Positions 24,931 to 40,146 of a DNA stretch of 64,000 nt are shown piece by piece. The position numbers and the translations under genes were made by a program. Source of the DNA: Ficedula albicollis (lineage: Eukaryota; Chordata; Aves; Passeriformes; Muscicapidae); the NCBI RefSeq assembly GCF_000247815.1, contig NC_021678.1:3178599-3242598 (forward strand). The letters run 5' to 3'. The notes under the pieces were generated by a model that did not search any database, was not told the DNA's origin, and saw nothing but the letters and a program-made list of their open reading frames with translations. The first letter of the stretch is position 1; the number at the start of each line of letters is the position of its first letter.

Positions 24931-25131
24931 CCCAGGATCCCTGAGGCTGGAAAAGCCCTCCCAGCCCATGGAGCCCAAGCTGTGCCCGATGCCCACCTTG
25001 TCCCCAGCCCAGAGCACTGAGTGCCACCTCCAGCCCTTCCTTGGACACCTCCAGGGATGGGCACTCCAAACCTCCCTGGGCAGCCCCTGCCAAGGCCTGA
25101 GCACCCCTTTCCATGCAGAAATTCCTCCTGG
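24931..25131 (-). mobile_element. CR1 LINE 3' end, antisense
   Basis: ATCCCTGAGGCTGGAAAAGC, AAGCTGTGCCCGATGCCCAC and CTCCAAACCTCCCTGGGCAG occur in order. This is an intact reference for the copies broken by poly-G at 11.26, 22.93 and 29.80 kb. Confidence 0.92.
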
Positions 25132-25372
25132 AAACATCATGCCAGTCTGCCAAAACGCCTCTGTTCTGCAGCATCCCTCCAGATTAAAATGATTTAGATA
25201 AAAACTGCTTGGGGTTTTTTCAAGGGGGAGAGGAAGAGTTGTTGGATGTGTTCCTGTGGATGAGCTCCGGGCAGCGGGAACGCTGGGAGCGGGGAGATGA
25301 GGAATTCCCACACAAGGCGGGTGACAGGGTGATGTTTCAAAGAGGCCACTGTGTCCAGAAGGGTGGCAACAG

Positions 25373-25782
25373 AAGAGACTTGTCTGGTTGATTTCCTGGG
25401 ATTTCCCCTGATTTTTGATTAACTGGCAGATCCCTGTGTGCTCTCTCCTTGCTCGCAGACAAGGGGGATGGCTGTGTCTGCTCTCATCTGTGCCAGGAGT
25501 GCCACTGCCTGGAGTGGGATTGGAGCCTTCCAGCCCCCAGACCACGATGTTCTCGTCTTCCTCACCACGAGGAAAGCCAGGGCCATGGGTTCTCAATGCC
25601 TTTCAGCTCCCAGCTGTGGTCACTTCCACCCAGGGAACATCCCTTGGCACCCTGTGCAGCCACTGCTCTTACAATGGGAGCAGGGAATATGGGAACAAGG
25701 CCGCCATGGATGGATCTGCCAGTTAATCAGAAGTCACGTCCACCCAGGGAAAATCCCAGGAAATCAACCAGACAAGTCTCTT
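25373..25782. mobile_element. 410-bp element with long inverted arms
   Basis: The left arm, 25373-25433, and the right arm, 25712-25782, are reverse complements: a first stretch of about 31 bases beginning AAGAGACTTGTCTGGTTGAT matches perfectly, and the inner ends GATTAACTGGCAGATCC match again, with a short gap between. The interior of about 280 bp is unique, shows no transposase, and repeats the motif CCACCCAGGGAA. It may be a MITE-like non-autonomous element or a local inverted duplication; I could not see clear target-site duplications outside the arms. Confidence 0.55.
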
Positions 25783-26488
25783 GTGTCTCCAGAGACTTGG
25801 GCCGTGTTTTTGTGCAAGCATATGAAAATAAATGAAAGAGATAGAGAGATTAATTCAGTGCTGGAGGCTCGGGGTTTTTGAATTATTTGTAAAAGGCAGC
25901 TGCAGGTGGGAGGTGGTGCCCAGCAGAAGCACCCCTGTGACCACGTTTCCTCTGGGTGCTGGCGCAGCCCCGGACTCAGAGCTGAGCTCTGGGACGCCGG
26001 CAGAGGAGCTTCCTCCTTGGGTCGGGGCGGGGAAGGGGAACCTGACCCCGTGCCACCCAAACCGTGCCAGCCGTGTCTGGGTCACCCAGGGCTCCGTGGC
26101 CGCAGATTCCAGAGGGGGCAGCTCCAAGGGGCTGGCGACAAGGCCGCCAGGAGGCTGTGCCACGCCGTGGGGAGGCTGTGCTGGAGCCAGCAGGACCGGG
26201 GCGCTCTCCGAGAGCACCTTGAGCCCCCGCGCAGAGATTTCCCCGCAGCCAGAGCCGGTTTCGCCTCTAATCCAGCCCCTGGCTCAGCTGTGCCGTCCCT
26301 AAGCCGCTTTGCTTGGCAGAGCTGAAGCCCCGAAATCCCGGAGCCTCCGGCTGCCGCTGTGCCCGGCTCTCTGCAGCGCCTCCCGGTCAGCATCCCTGGG
26401 ATTCGCGCTAATTCCCACACTCAGGGGCCACCTCCGGGATCAGATGGCAGTGACACCGTCGCTGCAGGGGCACGGGACACCCCCTTAG

Positions 26489-26513
26489 CCGAGGAGGAGG
26501 AGGAGGAGGAGGG
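26489..26513 (+). repeat. (GAG)n trinucleotide repeat
   Basis: About eight GAG units occur in the CpG-rich block. Confidence 0.8.
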
Positions 26514-26816
26514 AGAGCGACTGGCTCGTTTTCCAAGAAGAGCCAAGCAAAATTTCTCCCCTGGATGTAAATAGATGGAAGCAGGGAGAGTGTCGTGGCT
26601 CAACCCCAGCGGAGAGATTTCGTGTCGAGTAAAGGGGACGCGGGGCAGGATGCTGTCATCTTGGAGGTTGTGGTGATGAAAAACCCTTGGAAAACCTCGT
26701 AAATTCTGTTTTTTCCTCCCGCAACAGCTGGGGGCCACCAGGGAAAAGCCCAGCCAAGGTGCGTGTGGCCTCCCCGAACATCTGGGGAAGGGGTTTCAGA
26801 GCCGAGGGCACTCGGT

Positions 26817-26860
26817 GCCATCCAGTGCCATCCAGTGCCATCCAGTGCCATCCAGTGCCC
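26817..26860 (+). repeat. 10-bp tandem repeat, about four copies
   Basis: GCCATCCAGT is repeated about four times without change. Confidence 0.9.
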
Positions 26861-27212
26861 TGCTCGGTGGCCACGGGCGAGCTGTGCTGGCAGCACAGCC
26901 CGGGCTCGCCCCACGCCAGCCCCGCTGTGGGAAAACGAGCCCCGAGCGCCGGGCGGGTCACGGGGAGCTGCGGTCAACCACAGCTCGGTGCGACTTCATC
27001 TGCAGCGCTCTGGGCTCCAGCCCAGCCAGCAGCACCTCCTCCCTCACCTGTGCCGGCGCGGCGCATCCTTCCTTCCCTCCTTTCCCAGCGCTCGCGTCTC
27101 GCCACGGGCTGTGGGGCAGAGCTGGCGAGCACCCAGGGCTCCCTTCGAGCCACCGGCAGCGGTTTGACCAACCTTTTCCAGCCCAGACTGGGGAGAAATT
27201 TAAAAAACAATT

Positions 27213-27857
<645 letters not shown>

Positions 27858-29650
27858 TTATTTTTTATTTCTTTTTATTTTATTTTATTTTTTATAGGTG
27901 GTGGGGCAGTCCGCCTTGCAACCTAGGTCAGCCTCTGTCCCGGCAGCTGCTTCCCTTGCCCCCAGCGCAGGGAAAAGGGATGAGCCTCTCTCCTTCACCT
28001 TCTCCCAGCGCAGAAAATCCCCGCTCAGCTCCTCGAAGCTCAGCGAGACACGTTCCCAGAAAGCCAAATTTGCATCCCTCCGGCACGGGAGGGATGGAGC
28101 CTCGGGAACACGGCGGGACAAAGGGATTTTTGTTCTCCAAGTGCTCGCAGATGTGTTGTTGCAATAGCCATGGGCTGGAGCGGGTCTGGTCCAAACCCTG
28201 CATCATCAGCGCCCTGCATCCCGGGAATTCGGGGCTTGCTGCCTCACCCAGCGCACCTGTGTGGTGCAAATCCCACTTTGGTCCGGTTCAAAAGGCAGTC
28301 CTGGGGCCAGCTGCGAGCACAGCAGGGCGGGAGCGAGTGTGAACAATCCCCGGCGCATATCCCAGCTCCAGCCGGTCCCTGGCCCTTGCCAAAGACTCGC
28401 CAAAAATCAGCCCTGGCTTGGGGACAAACCTGGGGTTTCTGCCCCAAAGGTGGCTCAGGTGAAAGAGCTCCTCTTGGTTCCACCCCCTGCACCGTGTGCT
28501 GGAGCTGGGAAGTGAAGCAGCAAATGGGAGGGACCCCCCTGCCCCCGGTCCTGGTGCCTGGCTGACCCTTTACCACCCTCCTGCTCTGCAGGGATCTTCT
28601 TCAGGTGTCCTGGGCTTTTCCCTTGGAACTTAACTCACAGGTAGGGCTGATGCTGGGCGAGCAGCTCAGCTCCAGAGGGAGGAATTTGGTCTGGCAGGGA
28701 GAATTTCGGGAACAGTTCGTGCCCCAGCCACACCATAGCGATCCTTGGATGAGGAGGGGACGTGATTTGGAGGAGTTTTCTTTGCTCAAATCTGCCTAAA
28801 AAAAAAGTGAATTTTTCTTGTGGGACTTCTGTCCTTCTTGTCTGTGAATGTTTTTTTAATTTGGTCAGTAAGAGAATCTTTTTTTTGTATGGACAATTAA
28901 AAAAAAAAAATAATTTTGCTTCTGATTTTTCCTGGAGGTCATAAATGGAGATGAAAATCCCGAGCCATACTTGCTGATGCGGTGTGCACACAGAGGGCTT
29001 CATGGGGGGGTGCTCAGCCTGGCCTGGGTCCAGGTAGTCATTTTGAGAGGAAAAAGATATCCAACTCCTAAACTAGTGAGAAAAACAGAGCCGGGACACT
29101 GTGAGGCTGATTTTCTGCCTGCATCAGCGAGCACAGGGTGCTAAAGAAATCCCTGCTTCCAGGGAGCGGCCAGAGGGTTAATTTTGGCTCCCTCTGCCTC
29201 ACTTTATTCTTTGAATAATGAAATTAGTTGTTCCAGAGCCTTTTGAAGGGCTGAGCCGAGCCTTCTTGCAGAACAATACACGCTGTGCTCTCGATGCGAG
29301 TGCCCTTATGGTGAACTTTGAGCTACACATCTGCTATAAAGAAGTAACTCTTATTCCCAGTTGGCCATGGCTAGGAAAGGATTCCGGCTCCATCCACGCC
29401 TCAGCACAGCTCTGTTTGCTCCCTGGAAGCCTGGCCTCCATGCAGAGGGCCAGGAGCCATTTGGAAACCTCCTTAAAACGCCCTGGCACGTTCAGAGCTG
29501 GCAGAGCTGGAGATGAGCCCTGCAGGAGCTGAGCACGCCACTGAGCTCCTGCCCATTCCCAGCAAAGCCTCCTAAATCCGGCATTAACTTCCCAGCTGTG
29601 CTGGGAGGCTGCACGGGGAGTTCTCTGGGGATGCTCCTGGTTGGTGTTTA

Positions 29651-30440
<790 letters not shown>

Positions 30441-30547
30441 GCTTTGGCTTTATGGCAAAGCTGGTCCTGCAGGTTTCTCTTGACCTGCTCACTTTGTTAT
30501 CCCTGCTGCTGGGGCTGAGGGATGCCCAGGATGGGCAGCAAGGCTGC

Positions 30548-30677
30548 TGAGGCCCTGGCACAGGGTGCCCAGAGCATCTCTGGCTGCTCCTGGATCCCTG
30601 GAAGTGTCCAAGGACAGGGCTTGGAGCAGCCTGGGATAGTGGGAGGTGTCCCTGCCCATGGCAGGGGGTGGAGTGAG
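30548..30677 (+). mobile_element. CR1 LINE fragment, sense
   Basis: GGCCCTGGCACAGGGTGCCC and GTCCCTGCCCATGGCAGGGG occur, as in other sense copies. The copy faces the antisense one just to its left. Confidence 0.85.
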
Positions 30678-30679
30678 AC

Positions 30680-32040
30680 AGGCCCCTTATCTTGGTAAAG
30701 CAGCAAAAGCAGCACAAAAGTGTAGGAGGGAGACTGAAATGGTGAAAGCACCAAAAGGTGTGGTGGCATCTCCCTGGAGCCCCTAGTTCCCAAATGGACA
30801 TGCCTTTTGTTAGTTATCGCAGGCAGCACTGATGGCATCAGTGAAAATCACCAGTGGCAAAATAAGTGGCAAGCTGTGGGTGTCTCAGTGCCACCTTTAG
30901 CATCACCAGGTGTCTGTGTGGGATGACTCATGCAGTCACAGTGACTTGGTCACACGAGAAGTTAGATCAGATGGCTTCTCTCACCATCTCACAGAGTTCA
31001 AGATGAAAAAAGACAAATTCTTTTTCTTTTTCCTCCTTTGCTTTTAGAGTTGCTGTTGGCTGCGGATCAGGATTGTCTCATTTGAAATGATTTTCCCCTT
31101 ACAAGCCTGACTTTTGACCCTCATCCTCTCAGTTCCTCTTCTTCATGCTGGTGGCACCTCCATCCCACATCAACATCCCTCAACACCTGCAGTGGGAGGT
31201 GCCGTGCCCAAAAAACAAGATCTTCCCTCCAACACCAGCCCTTCACCACGTGCTGTTTATCCTAAATTTGAACTTGTTGGGTGGAAGTCATGGTGAAGAG
31301 CACAGAAACGCAGGTTTGGGGCAGTTCAGCCCTCTGGAATCGGGGACTGTTGTATTTCCCTCCCAGGCTGCAAGAGGAGCAGCTTGGGTTCATCCCAGGA
31401 TGTGAGAAATGGCAAAACTGGGATTTTATGCAGTGCTTGACTCTTTCCTGTGTCTTTTTCCTTATGGGACCGACTGCAGCTCGAGGCAGCAAGGCTTGAC
31501 AGGCCTTTTGTCCCTGCCCTGAGGATCCCATCGGGACACAGCAATTCCCTCTTCAACCAAGGGCAAGGAAAAGCTTCATAATCTTCTTTTCCAAAGCAAT
31601 GTGGGCCAAGCATCCCGCTCCTTTCCTTTTCAGCCTGAGAGGCTGGACGTGGCTGCAGGACCCTGTAATCCCCTGGGATGTCTGGGAGCGTGCACCCTTC
31701 GCTCTGCAGGACTCAGATCCATCCCCAAACCAGAATCCTGCTGCAGCTCCTGCCCACACACCTGGGTTTGAAGGATCCGAAGGGGGTCCAGCAGCAAAGC
31801 AACCAAGTGGGGTCTTTTTTCCCTTGGTGGAAAAACCACTGGAGATGGCTGCCGTGGAAAAGTGGAGGAGCCGCTGCCAAACATGGAAATGTTTCCTGAT
31901 GTGTTTACTAATATTTGGTGCTCCTCTCTGGAGGGTGTCCAAACCAAAATCCAGCCACCCGTGTCAGCAACTTCCTGCCCTCCTCCCGCCCCACCCGGGG
32001 GAGCAGAGGGATGGGAAGAGATGGGAAGAGCTCCTGAGAG
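30680..32040. other. Intergenic, nothing recognised
   Basis: The sequence is mixed and non-repetitive. Open frames on both strands near 31.6-32.0 kb run into the minisatellite but show no known domain. Confidence 0.5.
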
Positions 32041-33420
32041 GCGAGCAGGGAGTTGGGTTGTTGTTCCCATCCCATCCCAGGGATGCTGGAGCCAGGATCT
32101 GCTCAGAGGGAGTTGGGTTGTTGTTCCCATCTCATCCCAGGGATGCTGGAGCCAGGATCTGCTCAGAGGGAGTTGGGTTGTTGTTCCCATCTCATCCCAG
32201 GGATGCTGGAGCCAGGATCTGCTCAGAGGGAGTTGGGTTGTTGTTCCCATCTCATCCCAGGGATGCTGGAGCCAGGATCTGCTCAGAGGGAGTTGGGTTG
32301 TTGTTCCCATCTCATCCCAGGGATGCTGGAGCCAGGATCTGCTCAGAGGGAGTTGGGTTGTTGTTCCCATCTCATCCCAGGGATGCTGGAGCCAGGATCT
32401 GCTCAGAGGGAGTTGGGTTGTTGTTCCCATCTCATCCCAGGGATGCTGGAGCCAGGATCTGCTCAGAGGGAGTTGGGTTGTTGTTCCCATCTCATCCCAG
32501 GGATGCTGGAGCCAGGATCTGCTCAGAGGGAGTTGGGTTGTTGTTCCCATCTCATCCCAGGGATGCTGGAGCCAGGATCTGCTCAGAGGGAGTTGGGTTG
32601 TTGTTCCCATCTCATCCCAGGGATGCTGGAGCCAGGATCTGCTCAGAGGGAGTTGGGTTGTTGTTCCCATCTCATCCCAGGGATGCTGGAGCCAGGATCT
32701 GCTCAGAGGGAGTTGGGTTGTTGTTCCCATCTCATCCCAGGGATGCTGGAGCCAGGATCTGCTCAGAGGGAGTTGGGTTGTTGTTCCCATCTCATCCCAG
32801 GGATGCTGGAGCCAGGATCTGCTCAGAGGGAGTTGGGTTGTTGTTCCCATCTCATCCCAGGGATGCTGGAGCCAGGATCTGCTCAGAGGGAGTTGGGTTG
32901 TTGTTCCCATCTCATCCCAGGGATGCTGGAGCCAGGATCTGCTCAGAGGGAGTTGGGTTGTTGTTCCCATCTCATCCCAGGGATGCTGGAGCCAGGATCT
33001 GCTCAGAGGGAGTTGGGTTGTTGTTCCCATCTCATCCCAGGGATGCTGGAGCCAGGATCTGCTCAGAGGGAGTTGGGTTGTTGTTCCCATCTCATCCCAG
33101 GGATGCTGGAGCCAGGATCTGCTCAGAGGGAGTTGGGTTGTTGTTCCCATCTCATCCCAGGGATGCTGGAGCCAGGATCTGCTCAGAGGGAGTTGGGTTG
33201 TTGTTCCCATCTCATCCCAGGGATGCTGGAGCCAGGATCTGCTCAGAGGGAGTTGGGTTGTTGTTCCCATCTCATCCCAGGGATGCTGGAGCCAGGATCT
33301 GCTCAGAGGGAGTTGGGTTGTTGTTCCCATCTCATCCCAGGGATGCTGGAGCCAGGATCTGCTCAGAGGGAGTTGGGTTGTTGTTCCCATCTCATCCCAG
33401 GGATGCTGGAGCCAGGCCCT
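32041..33420. repeat. 60-bp minisatellite, 23 copies
   Basis: The unit starts GCTCAGAGGGAGTTGGGTTG and ends GGAGCCAGGATCT. I count 23 units of exactly 60 bp; the 21 inner units are identical, the first differs at its start and at one C/T, and the last has CC for AT. Because 60 is divisible by three, several frames stay open on both strands (a 20-residue peptide repeat), which does not by itself mean a protein. Complete identity implies very recent expansion, gene-conversion-like homogenisation, or copy number invented in assembly. Confidence 0.97.
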
Positions 33421-33649
33421 GCTCAGAGGGGGACAGACCCAGCCCCTCAGGCAACCCCAGCCCGTGCCAGGCTGGCTCCTAGTGGCAAATAAATAGGATC
33501 TTACAATTGTGTCTTTATTTTGGGGATGTTTACAGCCAGCCCAGGCTGTGGGGGAGGGATGGGAGGGACGGTCCCAAAAGGTCAGCGTGGCACTTGGGGC
33601 TGCTGCAACCCTCTGATACAGCAGGGCTTGGGGGTGAAGTTGTGGACTT

Positions 33650-34210
33650 TAGGAGCTAGCTTTGTTGGGTTATTTTAATAAAATGAGTGAAGTCGTTAAT
33701 AGTTGTTAAAAAGGTTATTAATTACAAAGATCATTAGTTTTAAAATGCAAGTAGAAAAGTGGAAAAGGCAATGGTAAAAAAGTAAAAGCAAGTGGCAAAA
33801 AGTACTAACTTTTCTTAATACGTATTCTTACATAGAATTTTTTTAACAAGCTAAGACACAAACTTGGACTATTACTTTTTAACTTATTAGAATTTTAGTT
33901 TTTTAACACACTAGGTTATGTATAGACTACGCACACAACTTACCTTGTTCTATTTGAAAAACGTAAGCAATATTTTCACTATAGTTTTATCATGTTTAAG
34001 TGCTGTTTACAGGTATGGTTTTGGAGTTTCCACTGAAAATATTAGTATGTTTTTTAACTTTTACTAGAACTTGCACTTTTACTTTGGCATTTGAACTTTT
34101 CAATTACCAAAAGCATTAAAGCTCACACTAAAACTTACTGACTTACCTGTTTTAAAATTTAAACTTACACCTTTGCCTTACGTGTGAGTGGCTAAATGTG
34201 CTTTAATTCT
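33650..34210. other. AT-rich block with ACTTTT-like motifs
   Basis: The base composition changes sharply from GC-rich to strongly AT-rich. The block has many variants of TTTAACTT, AAACTTAC and ACTTTTACT on one strand and AAGTGGAAAA or GTAAAAGC in its left part. I do not recognise it; the interior of an old retroviral element or another diverged repeat is possible. It has no coding frame of note. Confidence 0.45.
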
Positions 34211-37030
34211 TTTGCAGGCTTTAATTCAATCTTTGCACTCTGATTTCTCTCTTGGGAATTCAGAGACCCCTGACTCGCTGACTCCAACAGGGCTGCAGCA
34301 CAGGCTGAGCAGCACCCACCGTGCCTGCTGCTCTTGGCTGCCTGCAGTGGCTGTGCTCCAAACAGGGCTTTTCACCAGGTTTCCACTCCAAGTGCACACC
34401 ACTGGGCAGGTCCATCCTAATCCAACCTGTCCCTGCCTGCAAGATGAGCAAAGAGCAGCATTTTGCAAGGGATGCTGCTCCACTGGTGTCAATAGTTCCA
34501 GGGCAGCTCCCAGTTTCAATGGCTTCAGGTCTCTGTTTAATAATTTCGAGCTCACTGTGCTCATCTCATGTTCTTCTTTATTTGTGGCAGAAATCAGCAT
34601 TGAGTCTCCCCAGAAATTGTTTGCTTTGCTGTTGTCAATAGAAACTAAAGGTCAAACAATCAGAGCTGAGCCCGTGGTTCTAACTCTGTATCTGTTTATG
34701 GTTTTGCTGATGAGTATTAATAAAAATATTTGTTCGGCCAAGGAGGCTTCAAGGCTAAAGCAAAGGTGGCCATGTAGTTGAGAAGTGGGGGAAAATTAGC
34801 CAAGCCTCTGCTCAGCAGAAAGCACAGGCAGAGGGAAGCTTCACAACTGCAGCCACCTCATAAATCCATCCACACTGATCGAGGTGGGTATTTTCCCCTA
34901 CAGCTGCATCCCAGCTCGGCTGAGGCACCACAGACCTCCCATCTCCTGATCCCTCAGCTTCTTGGGCAACTCTCTACACCTTTAAAAACACATCTGTGCA
35001 GGGTCCATTGCAGCTTTTTAGTGAGAGAAGAGCAAAGGAAAAGACTTGGGGGGACTTTTAAAATAGCCCTGTCTGGCACAACAAACAATTTTTTTGTGGC
35101 TTCCAGACTTTCCTTACAAGACTTTTGTATATGTGGCTTAAGAAAGACTTTGGGGTTTTTCTCTTTTGTTCTTGTAATATTCTAGTTTCCTTGGGGAAGA
35201 AATTGAGGGTGGGGAGGAAAAGGCATCCATGGAGTCAAAAGAGGGTTGTACTTTTTGGATGCTTGAGACCTCTCTCTCCACCTTGTTCCATCTCTGCCAG
35301 ACACGCCCAGGCCCCCAAGCAGTCTGCACCAAGGCATCCTTCTTCCTTGTGTGAGCTGGATTAGAAAAGACAGGCTCTGGCATTTTGGCAATGAATTTGT
35401 GATTGCTGGGTAATGGTTAATAGCTCTGTATCATCAATAATTAAACCCACTTGTCTCTTCCCAGTGAAGATCTGAGATTGTTTTGCTGAGTTTCGATCAG
35501 CCACGAGCAAACCTGAAACCAGGATTCACTGGAATGAAACCTGCCTCAAACTGGGAGGAAAAAAAAAAAAAGAGCATGGAGGTCTCATTTTGAAGTCATC
35601 TGCTCAGCACCTCTTTGGGTTCAAAGGGTGCAGAGCTGTAACTTCAGTAGCATCACACGATCTGCTCCGTTAGCACGGGGCCGTGAGTAATAACGAAACC
35701 CTCACCCCGAGGAGGAGCCAATGACACAAAGTGAATCACCCAGGAGCCCTGGACCCCTTCTCTGCTGGCAAAAAAAAAAGCAGCTGTGAGCACGTCGAAA
35801 GTGGCACAGGTTTCTCTGCTTATTCAGCATTTTGGTTGGCTTGGCTTTTATCCTGCCAGCATTGCTCAGTGGTTGGATCCCGAGACAGCCTGCAGTCCTT
35901 TGACTCAGAAACCTGGTAGCACAGGTGTTCTGAAACAGAATGGTTTGGGGGAGTTGAATTTTTCCATCCCCCAGTCTCTGAACTCTGGCCTTCATCACCA
36001 GGTGCTCGGCTTGAATGAGGATGTAAAGCAGAAATCACTTGCTCATCACATCCGTGTTCACAGGGGAAGGTCTCTTTGATTTCCTGTGTCAGGAGAGCGT
36101 GACAATGTCTGTATTGTTGCAAATCCCCTGAGCCCATCATCCCCATCTTGAACTCTGCCCAAAAACCTGGGGAAAGGTGTAAGAACAAGGGAAATATGCG
36201 GGGAAATTTCACCTGGGGGCTCTTGCAGCTTCTGGTGCTTTGCTGCTCAGGGATTTTTATGAAGTGGGTCATTTTGGAAATCGTCAGCACCCTGGAAGGG
36301 ATTCCCCACACATTAACTCATTCATCACCCTTTCAAACCCACAAAAACTCCTTACATCCCCAAAACCAGGGCATCCTGCTGGTGAAATGTGTGTCCTGAG
36401 AGCTGCTCCCTTCTCCTGCCCAACCTGGACCTGTCTCCAGCTGAAGTTGGTGCCACCTGCTCCACTCTGATTTCTTACAGCAGGACCTGTCATAGGCAAC
36501 CAGGCAGCTCTGGCTTCAACAGCTCCTCCTACAGAAGCCATTCCAGTTCCTTCATCCTTCCCAAAGCTTTCCCAGCTCTGTCACCTCCCTCCTGAGATGG
36601 GAAGACCAAAACTTCCAGCACCCAAGGCACAGGGGCGTGGTGGATTTGTGCTGCAGCATCGTGGTGCTCTGCCTTCCTTTGCTGGTAATTCATCACATTT
36701 GGAATTTTGGCAAAAAGTGCAGGGAGGTTTCTTCCTTCTGCCTCCTTCTGCAACATCGAGGATCTTTTCTCTGGCTCTGCTGGCTTGGATGGGGAGCATC
36801 CATGGGTTTAAAGGGGAAGGTGCAGACTCAGGCCAGCTCAGTTCATGGATGTGAATTTTGCTCTTGGAGGAGTGACCAGCTCCAGGAAGGAGGGAGGGAT
36901 TCATCTGGAAAGGAGCAACTCTCTCTCTCTTGTGCCATCCTTTGCTCTGGTTTCCACCTGGCTCTGCATGGACACAAAGTCCTCACTGCAATGCATCTTT
37001 GCTGAGCAGCAAGAGGGCAGTTTATAGCCC
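34211..37030. other. Intergenic, nothing recognised
   Basis: Frames up to about 197 codons occur (for example from 34188) but have no domain resemblance and low-complexity, stop-flanked character. No repeat family was recognised with confidence. Confidence 0.5.
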
Positions 37031-37032
37031 TG

Positions 37033-37663
<631 letters not shown>

Positions 37664-37732
37664 CATAATAAATCTGGGTGTTCCTGTGTTTGTCCCTTGG
37701 AGAAAGCTTCCAGAAGAATTGAGAAGGGAAAA

Positions 37733-38720
<988 letters not shown>

Positions 38721-39322
38721 AATGCCAAGGATTTCCCTGGCAGGTCAGTGCTGCTTCCACTGCAGCCCAAAGAAAAGGGCTCACTCAGAAATCAGTAATT
38801 TTACTTCCACTGTGCCATTACTCTGACATTCCAGCAGCTGAGGGTTCCTCAGCAGGCTGTGGCTGGGGCTGTTCCTGGGCTAAGGGGCTGAGAGGAGCAG
38901 AGGCTGCCACCACCTCTCTGAGAGAACTCCCCCATGAGACTGTCAAAATCGAGGTCAAGGCTGCAGGTGTGCTTGAGAAACCCTTTCAAGTGACCAGGGG
39001 TGGGGAAAAGCAACAATCAGGGCTCGCTGCAAGGTGAGAGGGCCACAGAGAGGAATCAGGTCTGTAGCACAAATTCTAGCAGAAAACTTCTCCACTTAGG
39101 CAAGAAAAATGACTCTGTGAAACTAAACAAATGAGCAATGGAAACTAAACTTCAGCTTAATAAAATATATCTGTGGGGGGATAATGGTTGGTGAGAATGA
39201 AGAAATCCTTCCCATCAGCTACAGCTTGTCCTGGAGTATTTTCAATATCAGTGATTGAAACACACCCTGAAGTCTGCAAGGGCAGGTGCAGCTTCCCCAG
39301 GAGCCTGGGGGGGTCAGAGGAG

Positions 39323-39380
39323 CTCTGTCCCTCTGTCCCTCTGTCCCTCTGCCCCTCTGTCCCTCTGTCCCTCTGCCCCT
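39323..39380 (+). repeat. 8-bp tandem repeat (CTCTGTCC)n, about 7 copies
   Basis: Units of CTCTGTCC alternate with two CTCTGCCC variants. Confidence 0.9.
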
Positions 39381-39716
39381 GCAGAAGCTGATGCCATTTT
39401 GCAGCCTGGCACCTCCAGCCATGGGAAGGTTTTTATGATTTGTAGATGGATTTCACAGATTGGACCACCAGTTTGCTGTGCAGTCTGTAACTGTTTCCTT
39501 CACATGGGTTTTCTTCAGCTGATGCTAAAGAGGATTCTGGCCCTAAATCAATGGATTTATGGGCAGGGAGTCTTCCTGACAGGATTTTTTAATCTTCCCT
39601 GTATCCTCTTTAGATGTGGTATCTGTGCTTTGAGACGTTCACAGGATCAGGACAGGCACTGTTGGTGAGACACTCGTTCCCTATTAGGTAATTTTTAATT
39701 AAAAGCAATTAATTTT

Positions 39717-39806
39717 GGGTGTTTCCAGAATAGAAACCAGACCTACCTTGACTTATAACAGGGGTGTTTCCAGAGTAGAAACCAGACCTACCTTGACTTA
39801 TAACAG
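39717..39806. repeat. 45-bp tandem duplication
   Basis: Two units of GGGTGTTTCCAG followed by TAGAAACCAGACCTACCTTG differ by one base. Confidence 0.9.
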
Positions 39807-40085
39807 GATAATACTCAATAATTCACCAACCCAGATAAGCAGTGTGAAAACAAAAATATAAATTCACAGATGTTTTGAGAGATGGTGAAGGTTGGCAACC
39901 CCCAGGTCACAGGATCAAGACAACCTTGGTTTGTGCCATAAATCTCCATCCCTGGGTGGAATGGGGCTTGATTTTGGAGAACAAAAGTGTCCTTCCCCAG
40001 TGGTTGGTCTGGGTTTATTCTTCTATCAAACCATTACTTTTAATTAAAAAAAATATATACCTGAGCCTTTTTTTCTCTCTTACAG

Positions 40086-40146
40086 GATCCGTGAATGCCT
40101 CATACGGTCAAGAAATCGAGATTCTTCCTAACCATAAACACCACAG
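40086..40146 (+). other. Exon-like 61-nt segment, unassigned
   Basis: The segment is preceded by a strong pyrimidine tract and acceptor (TTTTTCTCTCTTACAG) and followed by a strong donor, CACAG|GTAATT. It is free of repeats. One frame reads SVNASYGQEIEILPNHKHH without stop, which matches no family that I know. It could be an exon of a non-coding RNA, an alternative 3' RNLS exon, or chance. Confidence 0.25.

Larger units (their letters stand above)
38721..40085. other. Intergenic with two short tandem repeats
   Basis: The stretch holds the repeats at 39323-39380 and 39717-39806. I see nothing else. Confidence 0.5.

Noticed and set aside
29215..29370. Possible coding exon (frame starting MKLVVPEPFEG)
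   Set aside because: The frame has no family match and no paired splice sites in phase; it may be conserved non-coding DNA.
32041..33420. CRISPR-like array
   Set aside because: The units are contiguous 60-mers without variable spacers, in a vertebrate genome.
31599..33482. Frames of 479 to 627 codons across the 60-bp minisatellite as a repeat protein
   Set aside because: The unit length divides by three, so open frames arise on both strands automatically; no start context, splice structure or family resemblance supports a protein.
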